Of a stretch of DNA of 64,000 nucleotides, positions 8,791 to 17,911 are shown one piece after another (the stretch's first letter is position 1; every line of letters starts with the position of its first letter). The stretch spans positions 62,001 through 126,000 of the forward strand of contig DASRFR010000047.1 of the NCBI GenBank assembly GCA_035651455.1, written 5' to 3'. The stretch is from DASRFR01 sp035651455. Lineage in GTDB: Bacteria; Acidobacteriota; Terriglobia; Terriglobales; Acidobacteriaceae. The notes under the pieces were generated by a model. The model was given only the letters and a program-made list of their open reading frames with translations, searched no databases and was not told the origin of the DNA. Made by a program: the position numbers and the translations under genes.

Positions 8791-9918
8791 TTAAACACAC
8801 TTGCACTCGCTGCGAATCAATACGTTGGCAATGCCATGCGACGCCTCTCTTGCCTCGGCCAGCGATGCGAAGGGACCATGCCAGCGGGCGTGGTTGGCGT
8901 CGTGGCCGGCGGGTCGGCCTTTTCCGTGGTTGCACTGGCCACAGGTTCCACGATGCAGAACAATCTTGTGCGGCCCAGCCAGCCAGTTTTCGTAAACAAA
9001 GAAATCATGCGCATCGGCCGTTGCGGCGGCAGCCTTGGCGACCAGGCCCACATCAGTGGCAATTTTCTGGATGCGGCTACGCGTGTCGCGCCGCATGGGC
9101 ATCATCGGCAAACGGTAGGCTTCTTCAATTCGCCCCATCATCGCCAGCACAGCTTTGACCGGCATGGGATTGGACTCAATGAAGTTCGCCTGCATCAGCG
9201 CAAGATATTTTCGATTGAGTTGCCGGGCGACATCCCATTGATTGTTCAGGGCAGCCCGTGTCATCTCCGCCATTTCGTGAGGAATCTCGTTCGACGCCAC
9301 CGAGATGATTCCGACACCTCCCAGCGCAATCACCGGCAGGGTCAGCGCATCGTCTCCCGAAAAGACCAGGAAATGCTCGGGCACGGCGCTGCACACTTCC
9401 GCAATCTGTCCCATATTTCCGCTGGCTTCCTTGACTGCAAGGATGTTCGGGACCTCGGCCAAGCGCGCCAGCGTAGCGGGTTCAATGTTCGCGCCCGTGC
9501 GGCCGGGCACATTGTAGAGAATGAGCGATTTCTCGACGGCCTCAGCGACGGCGCGGAAATGACGGTACTGTCCTTCCTGGGTGGGCTTGTTGTAGTAGGG
9601 CGAAGCCGTGAGAATCGCGTCCACTCCGGGCCGCGCCGCCACTTCACGAGCTTTCGCTACGGCCTCATGAGTCGAGTTGGAGGTTGCTCCGGCCACGATC
9701 GGCACGCGTCCCGCAGCCACTTCGATGGTCGTATCGATGACGTGTAGCCACTCGTCGTGCGACAGAGTTGGAGTCTCGCCGGTCGTGCCGCAGGGAACCA
9801 GGAAGTCAATGCCTGATTCGACTTGCCAGGCGACCAGGTTGCGCAACGCCTGTTCATCGATCGAGCCGTCATGACGAAAGGGTGTGACAAGGGCGGTGCC
9901 GCATCCTCTAAGTTGCAT
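8791..9918 (-). CDS. dapA: 4-hydroxy-tetrahydrodipicolinate synthase DapA with a C-terminal Cys-containing extension
   Basis: Condenses pyruvate and aspartate semialdehyde. The (beta/alpha)8 core (residues 1 to about 296) has GTTGE (44-48), Y135 and R140 in YNVPGRTG, and the Schiff-base lysine K163 in VKEASG, so it should be active. DapA normally ends near 290-300 residues. Here an Ala-rich linker leads to a further 70 residues (about 306-375) containing FVYENW, HRGTCGQCNHGKG, RWHGPFASLAEA and a terminal ECKC. Cysteines at 326, 329, 372 and 374 could bind a metal. The reading frame is continuous, so this is a real fusion rather than a missed stop at a gene boundary. It lies in the lysine operon between dapB and dapD. 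Confidence 0.93.
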   Translation of the reverse strand: MQLRGCGTALVTPFRHDGSIDEQALRNLVAWQVESGIDFLVPCGTTGETPTLSHDEWLHVIDTTIEVAAGRVPIVAGATSNSTHEAVAKAREVAARPGVDAILTASPYYNKPTQEGQYRHFRAVAEAVEKSLILYNVPGRTGANIEPATLARLAEVPNILAVKEASGNMGQIAEVCSAVPEHFLVFSGDDALTLPVIALGGVGIISVASNEIPHEMAEMTRAALNNQWDVARQLNRKYLALMQANFIESNPMPVKAVLAMMGRIEEAYRLPMMPMRRDTRSRIQKIATDVGLVAKAAAATADAHDFFVYENWLAGPHKIVLHRGTCGQCNHGKGRPAGHDANHARWHGPFASLAEAREASHGIANVLIRSECKCV

Positions 9919-10007
9919 GTTTATAAGATAACCCTTGCTGCCATCTGGAGGAAACTAGGCGCCGAATGACCGGCCTGGATTAAAGGTCCCATCCGTGCGA
10001 CCTGGCT

Positions 10008-10688
10008 CTACAGGTCGCGCCACACGTCCTTGAACTCAAAGAATCCTTTTTTCCCCACCAGCCACTCTGCGGCACGCACAGCACCCTCGGCGAAGCCGCG
10101 TCGCGAAGTCGCGTCGTGGCAGAGATAGATGCGGTCATTGGGTGATTCGAATACCAGTTCGTGCAGTCCGACCACTTCACCCTCGCGAAATGACGTGATC
10201 TCCAGTTCCTGGCCAGCCGATTGGCGGATGATCTGCTGCATCGCAAGCGCGGTACCAGAGGGCGCGTCCTTCTTCGTCGCATGATGACGCTCGAAAATCT
10301 GTCCGTGATATTCGTGCGTGAGGGCCTGGGCCGCAACCCGCGCCAGATCGAAGAAGAGATTCACTCCCACCGAGAAGTTAGCGGCATAGAGGAAACCGAC
10401 GCCGCTTTTCTCCACGAGAGCGCGAATAGCGGGCAACTCGCGATACCAACCCGTCGTTCCCACTACCATGGTCTTTCCGGCGGCAATGCACGCCCGCATG
10501 TTGGAGAGCGCGGCTTCTGGCGTCGTAAAATCGATGACCACGTTGCACGCCTGGAGGCGAGCATCATTCAAGCCCGCGGCTTCACGATTGTCAGACGCCC
10601 CGATGATTTCCACCTTATGGCGCCGCTCGCGCGCTACCTCAGATACCAGTGATCCCGTTTTTCCGCGCCCTAGTATGAGCAGGTGCAT
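10008..10688 (-). CDS. dapB: 4-hydroxy-tetrahydrodipicolinate reductase DapB, short form
   Basis: Reduces the DapA product to tetrahydrodipicolinate with NAD(P)H. At 226 aa it is shorter than the usual 250-270. The N-terminal nucleotide fold starts MHLLILGRGKTGSLV, followed by VIDFTTPEAAL and VVGTTGW (residues 76-81). The catalytic and substrate-binding signature is ERHHATKKDAPSGTAL (133-148), with H135/H136 and K139/K140. The missing residues appear to come from the early Rossmann region and the C-terminus. It lies 89 bases upstream of dapA and 63 bases downstream of lysC, on the same strand. Confidence 0.93.
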   Translation of the reverse strand: MHLLILGRGKTGSLVSEVARERRHKVEIIGASDNREAAGLNDARLQACNVVIDFTTPEAALSNMRACIAAGKTMVVGTTGWYRELPAIRALVEKSGVGFLYAANFSVGVNLFFDLARVAAQALTHEYHGQIFERHHATKKDAPSGTALAMQQIIRQSAGQELEITSFREGEVVGLHELVFESPNDRIYLCHDATSRRGFAEGAVRAAEWLVGKKGFFEFKDVWRDL

Positions 10689-10751
10689 GACACAAAAGAG
10701 TAATGGCTTTCAGCCATCCAGCACAACCGGAGTGAGTAGAGCCTCGGCAGT

Positions 10752-12125
10752 TCAGGCGAAGACTTCCGGATCGAGTTCCCCAAAAAAAGCTTCATGCAGC
10801 CGGCGGACAACTAACGGAACGTCTTGCTCCTCGATCACGAAGGTGATGTTAATTTCCGATGCGCCCTGGGAAATCATGCGAATGTTCACATCGCCCAGGA
10901 TTCCAAACACGCGGGCCGCGATGCCCGGAGTCTCGCGAATGTTTTCTCCCACCAGGCACACGATCGCCTTGCGGCCCTCGTATTTCACGTCGGCCAGTTT
11001 GGCGAGATCCGCGGCCAACGCCGGAATGGACTCGTTCGAATCGACTGTCAGAGAGACGCTCACTTCCGACGTCGAGACCACATCCACCGCGATCCGGTGC
11101 CGGTCAAAAGCTTCAAAAATAGACTTCAGGAAACCATGCGCCATCAGCATGCGGGGCGCCACCACGTCGACAATCGTGATGCGCTTCTTAGCCGCAATCG
11201 CCTTGAAGCTGTTACGGCAATTGGGCGCGCGCGCGGTGATGCGGGTTCCCTCGCATGCCGGGTTGCGGGAGTTGAGAATGTAGACAGGAATATTCTTTTG
11301 GATCGCGGGGAGAACAGTTGCCGGATGCAACACCTTGGCGCCGAAGTAAGCGAGTTCCGCGGCCTCGTCGAAGCTGATTACGCGAATGCGGTGCGCGTCC
11401 GGACAAACATTGGGATCCGTGGTCATCATGCCGTCGACGTCAGTCCAGATCTCTATGCGGCTGGCTCCGATCCCAGCGCCCACAATCGCCGCCGAGAAAT
11501 CAGAACCGCCGCGGCCGATCGTGGTGGTCACACCCGAGCGCGTCGCGCCCATGAAACCGCCCATGACCGGTACCCGTCCGGCTTCGAGCAGTGGTTTAAC
11601 TTTGGTGAGCAGGCGTTCGTTGGTCTCGTCGAAGAGCGGAACTGCCCGCGTGAACTGGTTGTCCGTAACGATGCACTGGCGCGAGTCAACTAACGCCGCA
11701 TTCAGACCGCGAGCGGCCAATGCTCGCGTCACCAGCTTGCTGGAGATCAGCTCGCCCATGGACGCCACCTGGTCGGTGGTACGGGGCGTCAGTTCGCCAA
11801 CCGCTGCGATGCCGCGCAAGAGCTCGTCCAATCCGTCGAATTCTGCTTCCAGGTCGCTGTGCAACTCGGTGAACAGGCCGGTAGCCATGAGTTCGCCGGC
11901 GGCATTGTAGTGACGCTCTCGGAGGCCACGCGAAAGATCAAGCGCATGCTTGCGATCGCCGCTGCCCGCCGCGCGAGCCATGGAGAGCAGGGTGTCGGTG
12001 ACCTTGGCCATCGCGCTGACTACCACCACTGGCTTTTCCGGCAAGCGCGACTTCACGATGCCGGCAACACGATCGATAGCATTGGCGTCCTCAACCGAGG
12101 TACCACCAAATTTCATGACGATCAT
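10752..12125 (-). CDS. lysC: aspartate kinase
   Basis: Phosphorylates aspartate in the first committed step to lysine, DAP, threonine and methionine. The kinase signature MKFGGTSVED is at the N-terminus, and AIVGAGIGASRIEIWTDVDGMMTTDP lies in the amino-acid kinase fold. Two ACT domains follow after about residue 300 (DVVSTSEVSVSLTVDS and later GDVNIRMISQGASEINITFVIEE), which suggests feedback control by lysine or threonine. The 457-aa length fits a monofunctional LysC/type III enzyme with no homoserine dehydrogenase fused. Second gene of the lysine operon, 97 bases after asd. Confidence 0.96.
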   Translation of the reverse strand: MIVMKFGGTSVEDANAIDRVAGIVKSRLPEKPVVVVSAMAKVTDTLLSMARAAGSGDRKHALDLSRGLRERHYNAAGELMATGLFTELHSDLEAEFDGLDELLRGIAAVGELTPRTTDQVASMGELISSKLVTRALAARGLNAALVDSRQCIVTDNQFTRAVPLFDETNERLLTKVKPLLEAGRVPVMGGFMGATRSGVTTTIGRGGSDFSAAIVGAGIGASRIEIWTDVDGMMTTDPNVCPDAHRIRVISFDEAAELAYFGAKVLHPATVLPAIQKNIPVYILNSRNPACEGTRITARAPNCRNSFKAIAAKKRITIVDVVAPRMLMAHGFLKSIFEAFDRHRIAVDVVSTSEVSVSLTVDSNESIPALAADLAKLADVKYEGRKAIVCLVGENIRETPGIAARVFGILGDVNIRMISQGASEINITFVIEEQDVPLVVRRLHEAFFGELDPEVFA

Positions 12126-12222
12126 CGCGTGAACAACCTGGGAGGCAGATCAACCGATTGGGAGGGCGACTGCGTGGCGCGCAGCGAGGGCGTCTTAATA
12201 AGAAGGCAATGGCGTGTGCGTT

Positions 12223-13275
12223 TCACCCCAGGTAGCCCTGTGATTTGAGCAGTTCAGCGTTCAGCAACGCCGCTCCCGCAGCGCCGCGGATGGTGTTATG
12301 CGACAGGACGGTAAATTTCCAGTCGAGCACGCCACAGGGCCGCAGGCGTCCGACACTGGTACTCATGCCCGCTCCGCGGTCGGCATCAAACCGTGGCTGG
12401 GGACGATCACTTGCCGCCATGTACATGACCGGCTGCTCCGGAGCGCTCGGCAAGCCGAGCCTTTGAGGTTCGCCGCGGAACCCGTTCCAGGCCTGCACCA
12501 GTTCTTCCACGTTCGCCTTCTGCGCCAGGGCGATAGAGACCGATTCGGTGTGCCCGTCTTCCACCGCCACTCGGTTGCATTGCGCACTCATCCCGAAGCT
12601 GGCGGGCTCTACCTTGGAGGTATCCAGCGTGCCCAGAAGCTTGCGGGTTTCCTCCTCCATCTTTTCCTCTTCGTGGGAAATGTACGGAATCACGTTGCCC
12701 AGAATGTCCAGCGAAGCGACACCTGGATAACCTGCGCCACTGACCGCTTGCATCGTGACGGCCATCACCGTTTTGAGACCGAATAGCTGGTGCAATGGGG
12801 CGAGCGCCAGTACCAATCCGATGGCCGAGCAGTTGGGATTGGTGACCACGAAGCCGCCAGACCTGCGGCGCCACTTTTGGCATTCAAGCAACTTGACATG
12901 ATCGCTGTTGACTTCGGGAATCACCAACGGCACGTCTGCTTGCATGCGCAGCGCGCTGGAATTGGAGATCACGGCGTGACCGGCATCGGCAAAGCGCGGC
13001 TCGAGTTCGGCGGCAATGGCGGAGTCGAGCGCGGCAAAAATGATGCGTGGAGCGCCGTCGGGTTTGGCCGGGGAAACCGTCATGCCGGCGACCGCAGAAG
13101 GGATGTTGGTCTTCAATCGCCAACGCGCCGCGTCGGCATAAGGCCGGCCCTCGGAGCGATCGGACGCAGCCAGCCATGCGACCTCGAACCAGGGATGGTG
13201 CTCGAGCATCTGGATGAACCGCTGGCCCACAATGCCGGTGGCCCCCAGGATTCCCACAGGAATTTTGCTTTGCAT
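12223..13275 (-). CDS. asd: aspartate-semialdehyde dehydrogenase, yeast/archaeal type
   Basis: Reduces aspartyl phosphate to the semialdehyde used by DapA. From the chosen start MQSKIPVGILGATG the protein is 350 aa, with an N-terminal NADP fold GATGIVGQRF and the catalytic cysteine C149 in TNPNCSAIGLVLALAPL. That TNPNCS context is typical of the archaeal/fungal Asd subgroup rather than the E. coli-type GNC signature. A longer reading frame begins 26 codons earlier, but those residues lack family character. First gene of the lysine operon and divergent from galT, so a promoter should lie in 13276-13365. Confidence 0.93.
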   Translation of the reverse strand: MQSKIPVGILGATGIVGQRFIQMLEHHPWFEVAWLAASDRSEGRPYADAARWRLKTNIPSAVAGMTVSPAKPDGAPRIIFAALDSAIAAELEPRFADAGHAVISNSSALRMQADVPLVIPEVNSDHVKLLECQKWRRRSGGFVVTNPNCSAIGLVLALAPLHQLFGLKTVMAVTMQAVSGAGYPGVASLDILGNVIPYISHEEEKMEEETRKLLGTLDTSKVEPASFGMSAQCNRVAVEDGHTESVSIALAQKANVEELVQAWNGFRGEPQRLGLPSAPEQPVMYMAASDRPQPRFDADRGAGMSTSVGRLRPCGVLDWKFTVLSHNTIRGAAGAALLNAELLKSQGYLG

Positions 13276-13365
13276 ATACGTCGTGTTCTGAATTTTACAA
13301 CACGATGCCGATTGCAGCGGGAGAGCTGCGCCGGCACGTGCCGCGCCAATCACGGGAGGACCTAG

Positions 13366-14388
13366 ATGCCGGAACTACGTCAGAACTTTATTACCAAGGA
13401 GTGGGTCATCATCGCTACCGAACGGGCGAAGCGCCCGGAAGAAATGAGTGTGAAGCGTGCTCCGCGCAATCTGCAGCCCTTAGTCGCAACCTGCCCATTC
13501 TGTCCAGGTAATGAAAATAAGACGCCGCCCGAGGTGCTGCGCGTTCCCGCCCACGGAAGCGATAGTTGGCAAGTGCGGGTCATTCCCAATAAGTTTGCGG
13601 CTTTGTCGCGCGAGACCCAGCCGCGCCGCATCATTCATCGTTCACGCAGAACCATCGACGGTTTCGGCGTGCATGACGTAATTGTGGAGACTCCCAACCA
13701 CGCAAACCAGATTGCGCTGATGTCGGACATGGAAGTGGCCAACATCCTGAACTGCTATCGCACGCGGGCGCAGGAGTTGAGCTTGGATCCGCGGATCGCT
13801 CACGTGACCATCTTTAAGAACCACGGCGCCGATGCGGGGACGAGTCTCGAACATCCACACTCGCAGTTGATCGCGAGCCCCGTAATTTCTTACCAGGTGC
13901 GCCAGCGTGTGCATGAAGCCTTGCGGCACTACGACGAATATGGCGAGTGCATCGCGTGCCAGATGATCGAAGAAGAATTGCAGGAGAACCAGCGCATCGT
14001 CATGACGACCGAGCATTTCGTGGTCATGGAGCTGTTCGCTTCCTATAGTCCCTTCTGCACCCACATTTATCCGCGCCGCCACATGGCAGGATTCAGCGAT
14101 ATCGGCACTGCTGAAATGAACGACCTGGCGCGAGTCTTACGTACCGTGTTGGCCAAGCTATATCAGGGATTGAACGATCCGGATTACAACTTCACTATCC
14201 GCAGCGCTCCCGCGGAATGCGTCGGCGTCAAATACTTTCACTGGTACTTGAGTATTATTCCGCGCCTCACGCGCGTGGCCGGATTCGAATTGGGGTCCGG
14301 CATGTTCATCAACCCGGTGCTCCCGGAGAGCGCCGCGGAATTCCTGCGAACTGTGAAGGTGGAAGCAGCCGTGGCGGCGGGGAAGTGA
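13366..14388 (+). CDS. galT: galactose-1-phosphate uridylyltransferase
   Basis: Exchanges UMP between UDP-glucose and galactose-1-phosphate in the Leloir pathway. The active-site motif HPHSQ is at residues 163-167, with the nucleophilic histidine H165 that carries UMP. The Zn-binding CPFC motif is at 43-46, and a second HIT-like half (ECIACQMIEEE onward) completes the usual two-lobe structure. The 340-aa length is normal. No other gal gene is nearby. Some family members act as ADP-glucose phosphorylases, so the nucleotide specificity is inferred. It ends 38 bases from the convergent AI-2E-family gene. Confidence 0.88.
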   Translation: MPELRQNFITKEWVIIATERAKRPEEMSVKRAPRNLQPLVATCPFCPGNENKTPPEVLRVPAHGSDSWQVRVIPNKFAALSRETQPRRIIHRSRRTIDGFGVHDVIVETPNHANQIALMSDMEVANILNCYRTRAQELSLDPRIAHVTIFKNHGADAGTSLEHPHSQLIASPVISYQVRQRVHEALRHYDEYGECIACQMIEEELQENQRIVMTTEHFVVMELFASYSPFCTHIYPRRHMAGFSDIGTAEMNDLARVLRTVLAKLYQGLNDPDYNFTIRSAPAECVGVKYFHWYLSIIPRLTRVAGFELGSGMFINPVLPESAAEFLRTVKVEAAVAAGK

Positions 14389-14426
14389 GAGAGCTCGGGA
14401 AGCAGTGAAAACGGTCGGCGCCCTCG

Positions 14427-15515
14427 CTACTTCCTGGGCACGATCTCGGCCCCGAATGTGTATTCATTCAGGGGCCCGAAACGTTTTTTCTCCGCATAAG
14501 TGCGCCAGCGTCGGACAACAATTCGCAGGCTTGCCATCACGGGAATCGAGAGGTAAACGCCGATGACGCCGGCGATTTCCGCTCCCGCCAGCACTCCGAA
14601 AATTGCCGCCAGCGGATGCAGTTCCACCTTCTCGCCCAGGATGCGAGGCGAGATTGCATAATCCTGCACCACGCGCCACGTTCCCAGGAAAATTATCAGC
14701 AATGCCCAGTGCGGATAACTGGACAGCAGGGCGACGCCAACGATCAGGACCGCCGCTACCAGCGGGCCGACCACAGGGATGAACTCCATGACTCCGCCCG
14801 CAGTTCCCAGCACCAGGAAGTAGGGCACTCGCAGGATGCCGAGGAAGGCTGTGTATACCACTAGGGACAGTGCCGCCAATGTAAGTTGGGCGCGAATAAA
14901 GTGCGCCAGCATCTGGTTGAGATCGGCGAACACGCCTTGCAGGAACTCGCGCTGCGGACGCGTTTGCACCGTGGCCAAGGCGACGTCGCCAAAACTGCGC
15001 CCGTCCTTCAGGAAAAAAATGGCAAGGATCGGAATCAGTACCAGCAGCCAGACATTCTTTGCCACTTCCGCGATGCGAATTCCCGCCCGCTGGGCAAGGC
15101 TCGAGATCTCGTCGCGGTGGTTTCTCAGGAAAGCTTCGGCTTGCGCAATCGTGCTTTTGCTCCAGCCATGCTCGTTGCCGATCTGGGTGGCGATCTTTCC
15201 CGACCCGATGTTCTCGATCAGGGTGGGCGCCGTCTCGCCCAGGCGCGCGGCCTGGTGTCCGAGTTGCGGACCTACAAAGAAGAAGAACGTGCCCACCAGA
15301 ATCACCAGTGCCGCATAGATGATGGCGATTGCACGGCCTCTGCCACGCACCCAGCGCTCAAGATGCGACACGGCCGGATCCAGCAGATAGGCAAAGAAGA
15401 TGGCGAACAGGAAAGCCACCAGCGTGTGGCGGGCAAAATAGAGAAACGAAAAGCCCACCGCAAAAATTACCGCAGTGAGCAGGACGCGTAGCGTGCGTGA
15501 GTCAAGAAAAGCCAA
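14427..15515 (-). CDS. AI-2E family transporter (PerM/YdiK-like permease)
   Basis: A polytopic membrane protein of 362 aa with the family pattern. A hydrophobic N-terminal hairpin (AVIFAVGFSFLYFARHTLVAFLFAIFFAYLLDPAVSHLERW) is followed by a soluble-looking helical segment (about residues 90-150) and a C-terminal block of membrane helices with GGVMEFIPVVGPLVAAV and the conserved DYAISPRILGEKVELHPLAAIFGVLAG. Members export AI-2 or act as Na+/H+ antiporters, so the substrate cannot be read from sequence. A basic tail (RRWRTYAEKKRFG) is probably cytoplasmic. Confidence 0.9.
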   Translation of the reverse strand: MAFLDSRTLRVLLTAVIFAVGFSFLYFARHTLVAFLFAIFFAYLLDPAVSHLERWVRGRGRAIAIIYAALVILVGTFFFFVGPQLGHQAARLGETAPTLIENIGSGKIATQIGNEHGWSKSTIAQAEAFLRNHRDEISSLAQRAGIRIAEVAKNVWLLVLIPILAIFFLKDGRSFGDVALATVQTRPQREFLQGVFADLNQMLAHFIRAQLTLAALSLVVYTAFLGILRVPYFLVLGTAGGVMEFIPVVGPLVAAVLIVGVALLSSYPHWALLIIFLGTWRVVQDYAISPRILGEKVELHPLAAIFGVLAGAEIAGVIGVYLSIPVMASLRIVVRRWRTYAEKKRFGPLNEYTFGAEIVPRK

Positions 15516-15605
15516 AGTTTGTGTATCTCAGCATCGAAACCGGCGCCGTTCGACCCCTACCGTGAAGGTGGAACATACGTAAACCGGAACTGCCCAGCGC
15601 CGCTT

Positions 15606-16355
15606 TCAATCGCGCAGAATCTCCGTATTGTCGCCCGCTACTATGATGCGCATGAGCTTGAACATGTTCTGATCATCTACCCAGATCGCCCACTGGCCAA
15701 TGTCATCCTTCAGATTCAGGCGCATCAATTCACGATCGGTGTTGTTGATCCTGACCTTCTCTTTACCGACCAGCTCCATGGTCACGCTCATGGAAATGCG
15801 CTCTTGCGGGATGATCACGCCAAACTGGGCTGGGGCTTGCGAGCACTTGAACGCAGTTCCTTGCCGGGCGCAATTGGCGGCTAGATACTTCCAGGCGAGT
15901 ACTTCTCTTTGCACAAAGGAATTATTGTCCAGCACCATGGTCGAGGTGGGCATGAGAAACGGCTGTTCCGCCGGCTTATCCGAGGGGCCATTGGTGATGC
16001 GCTCCAGCAGGAACTGATCATTGGGGACGACGGTCAGCTCAGACTTGCCAGGTACCAGCTCACGCCATTGATAGCGGACGAGATCGCCACCTGCCGACAG
16101 CCGTAGTTCGGAGCTTTGCGAATTCGGCTCCGAGCCGCCCTCGGTCTTGAACTGTGCCGCGATCACTTTGCCGTTCGAGGAATCCTGTATAGAAAAGTTT
16201 TCGGTGGCGATACGTTGCCCGTTCTTAAAAACCCCGAATGATCCGGAGTCGACGGAACGAGCGCCCTCCGGCTTATCTTTTTCTTTCGCGAATGCCCATG
16301 TGCCTAATGCGAGCGTACCTGCTAGTGCCACCGCCAACCATCTGCTCAGAACCAC
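15606..16355 (-). CDS. secreted protein of unknown function
   Basis: A 249-aa protein starting with GTG and an N-terminal signal peptide (VLSRWLAVALAGTLALGTWAFA, cleavage likely after AFA). The mature part is beta-rich with motifs such as GSFGVFKNGQRIATENFSI and ERISMSVTMELVGKEKVRIN, in the style of periplasmic proteins that carry a modified-lipocalin or lipid-binding fold; I do not recognise the family securely. It starts one base after the aroK stop with a GGAGAG ribosome-binding site inside the end of aroK, so the two are translationally linked. No catalytic motif is visible. Confidence 0.7.
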   Translation of the reverse strand: MVLSRWLAVALAGTLALGTWAFAKEKDKPEGARSVDSGSFGVFKNGQRIATENFSIQDSSNGKVIAAQFKTEGGSEPNSQSSELRLSAGGDLVRYQWRELVPGKSELTVVPNDQFLLERITNGPSDKPAEQPFLMPTSTMVLDNNSFVQREVLAWKYLAANCARQGTAFKCSQAPAQFGVIIPQERISMSVTMELVGKEKVRINNTDRELMRLNLKDDIGQWAIWVDDQNMFKLMRIIVAGDNTEILRD

Positions 16356-16356
16356 G

Positions 16357-16914
16357 TCATCTCTCCTGCGGAAAGTTTCCCGGAGCCAATTTCAACTGGT
16401 CAATAATCTCGGCCGCTATGGCTGCTATTTCTCGTCCGTTGGTATCCACCAGCAGCGTCGCTTTCAGGTAATCAGCCCGGCGCATCGCGTACAGCCGCTT
16501 AAATTGTTCACGGTCGCGGCGCAACGGACGCTCGACGTTTTCTTCGCAGCGGCGCCATAGCTCATCCACGGGCGCATCGAGGCAGACCGCCGGATGCCCA
16601 GTTCTCGCCAGCAAAGCCGCATTTTCAGCTTGCGTAAAGGCTCCTCCGCCCAGTGCCACAACAGTTGGCTGCGAGGGCTGCAAGCCTTCGACAAGAGCAC
16701 GGAGTGCAGCAGCCTCCGCCTGGCGGAAACCAATCTCGCCCCGTTGCTCAAAAATCTCGGCCACAGTACGGCCTTCCTGGGCCACGATGCCGTCGTCGAG
16801 GTCCTCGAAGCACCAATGCAGCAACTCGGCCAGTGCGCGCCCGACGCTGGTTTTTCCGGATCCCATAAAGCCTACAAGGAAAACCGCCCTGACCGGCAGA
16901 TTACCTTTAGACAT
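16357..16914 (-). CDS. aroK: shikimate kinase
   Basis: Phosphorylates shikimate to shikimate-3-phosphate in aromatic amino acid synthesis. The 185-aa P-loop kinase has Walker A GFMGSGKTS (residues 15-23), the shikimate-binding aspartate in FEDLDDGI (around 38), and the GGGA loop (89-92). An RPL segment in the lid (VERPLRRDREQFKRL) and a following R-x-x-Y-L-K pattern (ADYLKATLLVDT) complete the match. It is immediately followed by an unknown secreted protein. No other aro gene is in the window. Confidence 0.94.
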   Translation of the reverse strand: MSKGNLPVRAVFLVGFMGSGKTSVGRALAELLHWCFEDLDDGIVAQEGRTVAEIFEQRGEIGFRQAEAAALRALVEGLQPSQPTVVALGGGAFTQAENAALLARTGHPAVCLDAPVDELWRRCEENVERPLRRDREQFKRLYAMRRADYLKATLLVDTNGREIAAIAAEIIDQLKLAPGNFPQER

Positions 16915-16996
16915 AGCCGTAATGGGATGCTAGCCGGTATGGATCAACAAAACCCATGCAGCACCGTGTGCTTCCAACCAGATCCGTATTCAGTTT

Positions 16997-17851
16997 TCAG
17001 CGTTTCTTGAGGCGAATTTTACCACTGAAGGTTTTGATCACCACCGAAGATGCAGCCTTCCCGATAGTACCTGCGAAGGAACTGCCGGGGATCTGCACGA
17101 AGGAAGTGTGCGTCTTGGGCAGGAAGGGCACGTCATCATTTTCCACGCGTCCATGAACGGAACGGGCGGTCACGTCAAACGAAGCGCCGGTAGGCACGGT
17201 GGCTTCAATATCACCGGAATGGCTCATCAACGAATACTCGCCGGCATAGCCGAAATCACCGTCATAGCTGATTTTGCCGCTGGTAGAACTGACTTGCACT
17301 TTCGGTCCGCTCACTGATGACATGGAAACATCGCCGCCTACGGAAGTAATCTCGACATGGCCATTCTGTATGTTGCTGAGAACCACCGGGCCGCTCAGGG
17401 TATTCACATGGACGTGGCCGTTAGCAACATCGCGAACTTCAATCGACGCGGTGGCGCCGACCAGGGTTACGTCGCCATGCAATTTCTCAGCGTGCAGCGG
17501 GCCGGTGGCGGAGTGAAGCGTGACGCTGGCGTCCGCGGGAACCTGGACCTCGTAGTCGACTTCGCCTGACCTGGAATCCGCGCCGGGCAGCAGATGAGAT
17601 TTGATTTCTACGCGGTCGCCGCTCTGGTCATTGTCGATTTCAACTTTGTCGGAGTGAACGGTGGCGGTCACAATGACCTGGTTTCCGGAAGTGGCACGCA
17701 CGATGACTGGGCCGTACTCGTTGAACACGGAGACATTCGCCCGCGGACCGACCGTGAACCGGTAATCCTTCCTGGTTTCCGCGATGGCCAGAACCGCCAC
17801 CAATACCAGGCCGGTAATCGCCAGTCTGGTGGCCCGCCTTCTACTCTGCAT
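16997..17851 (-). CDS. DUF4097-family beta-helical exported protein
   Basis: Residues 1-25 form a signal or anchor (RRRATRLAITGLVLVAVLAIAETR). The rest consists of repeated short beta-strand segments with the pattern VxVxxxSGxVxxxxV (STSGKISYDGDFG, THSGDIEATVPTGASFDVTA, TFSGKIRLKKR), the signature of the DUF4097 'putative adhesin' group of right-handed beta-helix proteins. The molecular role is unknown. It sits downstream of an ECF sigma/anti-sigma pair on the same strand, an arrangement in which DUF4097 proteins are often found, so it may belong to the same envelope-stress regulon. Confidence 0.8.
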   Translation of the reverse strand: MQSRRRATRLAITGLVLVAVLAIAETRKDYRFTVGPRANVSVFNEYGPVIVRATSGNQVIVTATVHSDKVEIDNDQSGDRVEIKSHLLPGADSRSGEVDYEVQVPADASVTLHSATGPLHAEKLHGDVTLVGATASIEVRDVANGHVHVNTLSGPVVLSNIQNGHVEITSVGGDVSMSSVSGPKVQVSSTSGKISYDGDFGYAGEYSLMSHSGDIEATVPTGASFDVTARSVHGRVENDDVPFLPKTHTSFVQIPGSSFAGTIGKAASSVVIKTFSGKIRLKKR

Positions 17852-17911
17852 AGAGTCTCTCCCGAACTGCTGTCCGCGGCAGCGCAGCCGCGAACGTAAG
17901 TGGCGTTCGCA

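Noticed and set aside
8779..9747. 322-codon plus-strand frame opposite dapA
   Set aside because: Antisense to the conserved DapA core; composition is His/Arg/Gly-rich as expected for a mirror frame.
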